Under the pieces are notes generated by a model, which was not told the origin of the DNA, did not search any database, and saw nothing but the letters and a program-made list of their open reading frames with translations. Shown piece after piece: positions 59,731-64,000 of a stretch of DNA of 64,000 bases; within the stretch, counting starts at the first letter, position 1, and the number at the start of each line of letters is the position of its first letter. Position numbers and translations under genes: made by a program. The DNA is taken from NCBI RefSeq assembly GCF_030450055.1, contig NZ_CP118480.1, positions 2,879,415 to 2,943,414 on the forward strand, given 5' to 3'. The DNA is from Gallaecimonas kandeliae. GTDB taxonomy: Bacteria; Pseudomonadota; Gammaproteobacteria; Enterobacterales; Gallaecimonadaceae.

Positions 59731-60236
59731 GGATCTCTACTGCCGGTGTCGATGCAGTGAGCTTAGCAGCTGCCCTGGCAACCAGGCTGGCCATCCGGCT
59801 ACACCGCCGAGACGACGGCCACCCATTGCCGAGCTCGCCCGCGGCCTAGAGCCTGACCATGCCAGCGCCGGCATTCAAGGCCTAGGCGCCGCCCCTTCAA
59901 AACGGGGCGGCCATGGGACTGGGCCCTCCCGAGCTCGCTTTGCCGAGGCAGGCAATATAACCAGCTGAAGAATATGGAACTATCATGAGTTCACCCGGGG
60001 GTTTCAATCAGGGGATTGTTTGCGCGTCGGCCAACGGCAGCAATAAGTTCAGGTGTGGAAGATGGCTGACCGTCCCCCTTTCCCCTCCCTTGTCGCCGTG
60101 GCTCGGTTCTGGTCTGATCCCCAAAAGGAGCCAATCCACAGCTGCTGTCTCGGCTCGAGCAGCAGGTACAAGTGGCCGTCTCCCGCTCAGTGAGCGTCTC
60201 GGGAGTAAACCAACGAAAAGACTCAAAGGCTCGCCG
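59731..60236. other. Intergenic region with a structured leader before the EAL gene
   Basis: No supported gene in about 500 bases. The last part can fold: GCTGCT (60141-60146) with AGCAGC (60158-60163), and CTCCCG (60180-60185) with CGGGAG (60200-60205) enclosing a smaller hairpin. I could not match it to a known riboswitch. The EAL gene Shine-Dalgarno (AAAGG) follows. Confidence 0.5.
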
Positions 60237-61001
60237 ATGTCTGAAGTAAAAAACTACCGTGAACTGGGTTGCCAAGCATGCTTGAACGGCACCGCTTTGG
60301 GCTTCGATTTCTCCATGGCCTTCCAACCCATTCTGGATCTCTCCACCAGGACGGTTTTTGCGCAAGAGGCCCTGGTCAGGGGCATAGGGAACCTGCCGGC
60401 GGCAACGGTGTTCAAGCAAGTGAACGACGAAAACCGCTATGCGTTCGACCAGGCCTGCCGCGTCAAAGCAGTCAGTCTCGCGGCCCGCCTCAAGATGCCG
60501 TCCCTGCTCAGCATCAATTTCATGCCGAATGCCGTCTATCGGCCTGAGCTCTGTATCAGGACGACCCTCAAAGCCGCCGAAGACTTTGGCTTTCCCATAT
60601 CCCGCATCATGTTCGAAGTGACGGAGTCGGAAAGGGTCGACGACATTCCGCACCTGCAGTCGATCATCCGCCACTACCAGCAACAGGGCTTTACCACGGC
60701 GCTGGACGACTTCGGCGCCGGCTTTTCAGGCCTGAACATGCTGGCGGATCTGCACGTCGACATTCTCAAGCTCGACATGCACTTGGTCCGGGATATCGAC
60801 AAGAACGGCCGCAAGCATGCCATCGTCAGAGGCGTCATGGCCACCAGCGAAGAACTGGGCATCAAAGTGATAGCGGAAGGAGTCGAGACGCCACAGGAAT
60901 ACGTGGCGTTGCGGGAAATGGGTATCAACCTCTTCCAAGGCTTCTTATTCGCCCGCCCGGCTTATGAGGCACTGGCCGAGATAGACTGGCAAAACAGATA
61001 A
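60237..61001 (+). CDS. Stand-alone EAL-domain c-di-GMP phosphodiesterase
   Basis: A 254-residue EAL protein predicted to degrade c-di-GMP. The active site is conserved: FAQEALVRG, SINFMPNAVY, MFEVTESERV, ALDDFGAGFSG, LKLDMHLVRD, IAEGVET and FQGFLFARP. The frame is open to 59985, but AAAGG before the ATG at 60237 (MSEVKNYRELGC) fits best. There is no other domain, as in single-domain EAL proteins partnered with separate sensors. Confidence 0.9.
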   Translation: MSEVKNYRELGCQACLNGTALGFDFSMAFQPILDLSTRTVFAQEALVRGIGNLPAATVFKQVNDENRYAFDQACRVKAVSLAARLKMPSLLSINFMPNAVYRPELCIRTTLKAAEDFGFPISRIMFEVTESERVDDIPHLQSIIRHYQQQGFTTALDDFGAGFSGLNMLADLHVDILKLDMHLVRDIDKNGRKHAIVRGVMATSEELGIKVIAEGVETPQEYVALREMGINLFQGFLFARPAYEALAEIDWQNR

Positions 61002-61422
61002 AATGCGGACGGCAACTTCCCACTGAAAAGCAAGACGCCGTAGGAAGTGACAGGGGGCTCGTTGCCACCGTCCTGGCGTATTCCACCTTGACTGGCCCGG
61101 CCAAGGGTCCGCTGCGCGTGAAGATGCCGTTACGGTCTTTGTCATCCCAGCCTCGTGACAACAAGGGTAAAGCTCCCGCCGTCGGTGGCAGGGCGCCGCG
61201 CCGGCTTCAGCGAACAATATCTTTTACTTTCAATGAATTACCATTATCGTAGCTGGCTGTAATGGGGTGAAAGGAGCGGGAGCGGTATCGGCGGCACATA
61301 CTGTGGTAAGGATAGTGAGCCTGCGCCCATGCCAGGCCCAAACGCACGGCAGGATGTTGATGTGCTAAGCAAGCGGTACTTCCCCGCCATTGGGCCAGAG
61401 CCGCTGGACTCAGGAATAGACC
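61002..61422. other. Intergenic region without supported gene
   Basis: About 420 bases between the EAL and GAF-GGDEF genes. Short frames here lack a ribosome binding site or family likeness. The part near 61200-61265 is AT-rich and may hold the promoter of the next gene. Nothing further could be assigned. Confidence 0.6.
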
Positions 61423-62409
61423 ATGCCTTCGCGTGAACAACTGATGCAAGTCATCCAGATCCAGGCCGAGATCGCCAAGCTCGGCCTGGATCTGGGCGGC
61501 GTGATGCAATTTATCGTCGAGCAGACCGTCCCCTTGGTGCAGGCCGACGGCGCCGTCATAGAGCTGGCCGAGGATGGCGAGATGGTTTACCGGGCCGCCT
61601 CGGGCATCGCCAAGGCCCAGTTGGGGCTGCGCTTGAAGATAGAAGACAGCCTCTCGGGCCTTTGCGTCCAGAAAGGGGAAACCCTCTGCTGCGAAGACTC
61701 GGAAACCGATCCCAGGGTCGACCGCCTGGCCTGCCGCCAGGTCGGCCTGCGCTCCATGATCGTCATGCCCCTCAAGCACCAGGGCACCACAGTCGGGGTG
61801 CTCAAGGCCATGTTCGCCAAGCCGAGCAGCCTGAAGCCGCTGGACATCACCCTGCTAGGCCTGCTGTCCGAGGTGGTGGCGGCGGCCATCTTCTTCTCGG
61901 TCAAATACGACATCCACGACCTCTTCATCAGGGCGACCCACGACGGCATGACGGGGTTGGCCAACCGCGCCCTCTTCATGGACAGGCTGCGCCACGCCAC
62001 GGCCCAGGCCAGCCGCGGCGGCGAGCCGGCGATGTTGCTGATGATCGACATGGACGGCCTCAAGCAGATCAACGATAGCCTGGGCCACCGCATCGGCGAC
62101 GCCGTCATCCTCGAATTCGCCAAGCGCCTGCAGCAGGCCAGCCGTCATTCCGACACGGCGGCCCGGCTGGGCGGCGACGAGTTCGCCGTCCTCTTGACCT
62201 CGATCGACGAGAAAGGCGGCATAGTGCCCGCCATCCGGCGCTTCGAATCTGCCATGGCCCCGCCCTTTGCCTTCGAGGGCAGGGAATACCGGCTGCAGGC
62301 CAGCATGGGCTATGCCCTGCTCCCCGAAGACGGTGTCGATCCCGAGCAGCTGATGGATCTCGCCGACCAGCGGATGTATGCGGTCAAGCTGGCGCGTAAG
62401 AAGGCTTGA
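61423..62409 (+). CDS. GAF-GGDEF diguanylate cyclase
   Basis: A 328-residue protein with a GAF domain (about 20-165) and a GGDEF domain (about 170-325). The cyclase site RLGGDEFAVL is intact, and RHSD five residues before it forms an RxxD feedback site. It would make c-di-GMP in response to whatever the GAF domain senses. AGGA precedes the ATG by 8 bases. The upstream EAL gene points the same way, so the pair could oppose each other. Confidence 0.92.
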   Translation: MPSREQLMQVIQIQAEIAKLGLDLGGVMQFIVEQTVPLVQADGAVIELAEDGEMVYRAASGIAKAQLGLRLKIEDSLSGLCVQKGETLCCEDSETDPRVDRLACRQVGLRSMIVMPLKHQGTTVGVLKAMFAKPSSLKPLDITLLGLLSEVVAAAIFFSVKYDIHDLFIRATHDGMTGLANRALFMDRLRHATAQASRGGEPAMLLMIDMDGLKQINDSLGHRIGDAVILEFAKRLQQASRHSDTAARLGGDEFAVLLTSIDEKGGIVPAIRRFESAMAPPFAFEGREYRLQASMGYALLPEDGVDPEQLMDLADQRMYAVKLARKKA

Positions 62410-62938
62410 GGGGCGGCGGCCCCTCCCCCCTTTTCCCCCTACACGGGCTTCAAGGCCGGTCGCAGGCCGGCTTCCTGTTGTTATGCCTGCAAAAGCATGC
62501 TTATATTTCAGCCAGTTAGCTGGCGAGTAAAGGGACTTTGGATAACCTGATTCCAAGGGCGGTAGCGTGCCTCGGGCAAGCCTTGCAACAAGGCTTTGAC
62601 TTGCAGGATGCGGTCCAGGGAGCGCCGCTGTCCCAGGTCTGACAGGATGCGGCGAGCAAGAGTGCTGCCAGGCTGACGCCAATGACTCGACTTCCCAAGC
62701 CCTTCCAGACATCACCTCGTTGTATAACGGCCATTTTCACGACGTCCCTGACGGCTAAAGGAAGATTGACTCATCCAGCCCAACCATTGCAGTAACGGGG
62801 CGTCCCTGAAAGTGGGAAGCCGCGTCTTCACGCAGATTGGGGTCTAGGCCATGTGGATAGACATTCGCACTGCACCGCCAAGCTGAGCTCATCAACAAAA
62901 GCGAGAGCCCTCGCGAAGATAACTTAGGAACCACGACA
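62410..62938. other. Intergenic region without supported gene
   Basis: About 530 bases. GAGGGGC (62408-62414) and GCCCCTC (62419-62425) form a likely end-of-gene hairpin. A minus-strand frame at 62516-62740 (start at 62740) has a lipoprotein-like N-terminus (VSLAALLLAASC), but without a ribosome binding site it is not called. Confidence 0.5.
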
Positions 62939-63412
62939 ATGAATAACCGGTATTTCTCCGCAGTATTCCTCGGTGGCTTGGTTGCAGGAGCCCTCGATAT
63001 CACCTTTGCCATCTCGTTTGCCGCCTACAACGGCCATCCCCCTGTCCGCCTGCTTCAAATCGTCGCCAGCGGCTTGTTCGGCAACGCGGCACTTACCGGG
63101 GGGCTTGGCATGGCAGCATGGGGCCTGGCCCTGCATTTCTTCATGTCCTTGCTGTGGGCCGGGATCTTTCTCGCTCTAGCCCTGCGCTTGCCGGCGCTGG
63201 TGCGCTCCCCCTTGGCAAGTGGTATCGCCTTTGGCGCTATCGTCTTTCTGGCCATGCGGCTCATCGTATTGCCGCTTTCCGCATTCCCTTTCCCTGTGGC
63301 CTTCAAGCTCGTCGCGACGATCCTTGACCTCTTGTCACACACGCTGCTGTTCGGCATCCCTATCGCTTTTGCCTCCCGCTGGGCCTTGGCACCGGCGCCC
63401 CAACCGGCCTGA
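62939..63412 (+). CDS. Small multi-pass membrane protein of unknown function
   Basis: A 157-residue protein with about four hydrophobic segments (about 8-28, 62-82, 92-112, 120-145) and little else. TAGGA lies upstream of the ATG. The last helix holds LDLLSHTLLFGIPIAFA. I recognise no family with confidence. No partner gene is adjacent. Confidence 0.6.
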   Translation: MNNRYFSAVFLGGLVAGALDITFAISFAAYNGHPPVRLLQIVASGLFGNAALTGGLGMAAWGLALHFFMSLLWAGIFLALALRLPALVRSPLASGIAFGAIVFLAMRLIVLPLSAFPFPVAFKLVATILDLLSHTLLFGIPIAFASRWALAPAPQPA

Positions 63413-64000
63413 CGTGCAGCTGCCTTCCTTTGTGTAGGAGTTGCGTGAAGGACAGGGCCAGTGAACCGTCTCGAGCTGATGACGTGGGCGGCTTGACCCG
63501 GAGTGGAAGACCACCTACGAGGGCAAAAGTCGGGACCTGTGGAGGGGGGATTGTCTTAGAAACGAAAACAGTGAGGCCCGTCAACTCAGGGGGGTAGCGT
63601 GTCTTGATGGTGCCTGCGGCACGGCTTTTTGTTTGCAGGGGGCGCCCTGCATGCGCGGCACTTTTGCGGCAAAAGTCAGTGGGACTGCCCAGCCAAAACC
63701 TGGCCCCACGCTTCGCTTGTTCTTCGCCTCTGGTCGCTTGCCGCTGACCGCTGCATACGCGGGTCCAACCACGTATTCCGCTCGCTCGGCGTCCCTGGTT
63801 ACTCGGACCTTCCTGGTCCTCGCCCTAACGGGCCATCGTCGCAGGTTCCGATGTTCAAATTTGCTCCCGGCAAATTTGTCGCGCCAGCTCACGCTCCCGG
63901 CGCCTCAGCGCTGCGCTTAACGGGGCGAAAGCGCCATCACCATTGGCTTAAGCTTCTGGCCTGAGGTCCCGCAACTCCGTTCGTGCTTCTGCACAACGCA
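63413..64000. other. No supported gene; palindrome-rich sequence
   Basis: About 590 bases at the window edge. It contains several palindromes: ACTTTTGC-G-GCAAAAGT (63660-63676), GTGCC-TGC-GGCAC (63610-63622), and two CAAATTTG (63856-63863 and 63871-63878). Short frames on both strands lack starts with ribosome binding sites. Confidence 0.5.

Noticed and set aside
59985..60236. Upstream extension of the EAL gene
   Set aside because: The added 84 residues show no domain and cross a structured leader; AAAGG supports the later ATG.
60130..60236. Known c-di-GMP riboswitch
   Set aside because: Hairpins are present but the conserved GEMM core sequences are not.
62516..62740. Small minus-strand lipoprotein
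   Set aside because: The N-terminus looks like a signal but the lipobox is not canonical and no ribosome binding site is visible.
63581..63892. 103-codon minus-strand frame
   Set aside because: Basic, low-complexity product across several palindromes; no start signal.

Overview
The window looks like ordinary chromosome from a GC-rich, facultatively respiring gammaproteobacterium. The ArcA/ArcB pair, GltBD, OpgGH, the tyrS-M23 peptidase-anmK arrangement and an MksFEB condensin all point there. A Gallaecimonas-like or other Alteromonadales/Aeromonadales-related organism is my guess, not something I could test. I saw no rRNA, tRNA, transposase, integrase or CRISPR array.

Layout: 1-5491 glycogen synthesis and breakdown (glgB partial, glgA, glgP). 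5576-8979 cysteine desulfurase system (csdA, csdE) with a DMT transporter and an inverted tcdA. 9120-10298 thiolase. 10509-14250 two c-di-GMP proteins (CBS-PAS-GGDEF-EAL and HD-GYP). 14429-16350 aldehyde dehydrogenase and DUF3293. 16669-19779 convergent arcA and arcB. 20127-25855 gltBD. 25902-28368 mtnN and small membrane/secreted genes. 28452-33084 a glucosylglycerate cluster (glycerate kinase, phosphatase, synthase, phosphorylase). 33366-37009 opgGH. 37447-39465 secreted subtilase. 39548-43344 tyrS, M23 peptidase, anmK. 43362-48014 mksFEB. 48150-51492 secreted proteins of unknown role. 51740-53754 LysR, MarR and a monooxygenase-like protein. 53954-59020 a RiPP (graspetide-type) cluster. 58999-63412 an EEP-family protein, EAL, GAF-GGDEF and a membrane protein. 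63413-64000 no supported gene.

The most interesting system is the RiPP cluster. A 57-residue precursor with two cysteines framing its C-terminal region is followed by a strong terminator. Then come five tightly overlapping genes: MvdD-like ATP-grasp ligase, Clp-fold SDH serine protease, MauE-like membrane redox protein, TlpA/MauD-like thioredoxin with CPKC, and an ABC exporter. The set suggests a peptide that is crosslinked by the ligase, freed from its leader by the protease, exported, and given a disulfide outside.

The second unusual signal is a set of gene-end echoes. Partial extra copies of gene ends lie beside tcdA, the thiolase gene, ggaP, anmK and mksE. Several differ from the full gene mainly at synonymous codon positions. 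In two cases a block (tcdA-thiolase; anmK-mksF-mksE) carries echoes at both edges, and the outer copy keeps the junction with the neighbouring gene or terminator. This looks like scars of allele-block replacement from a relative.
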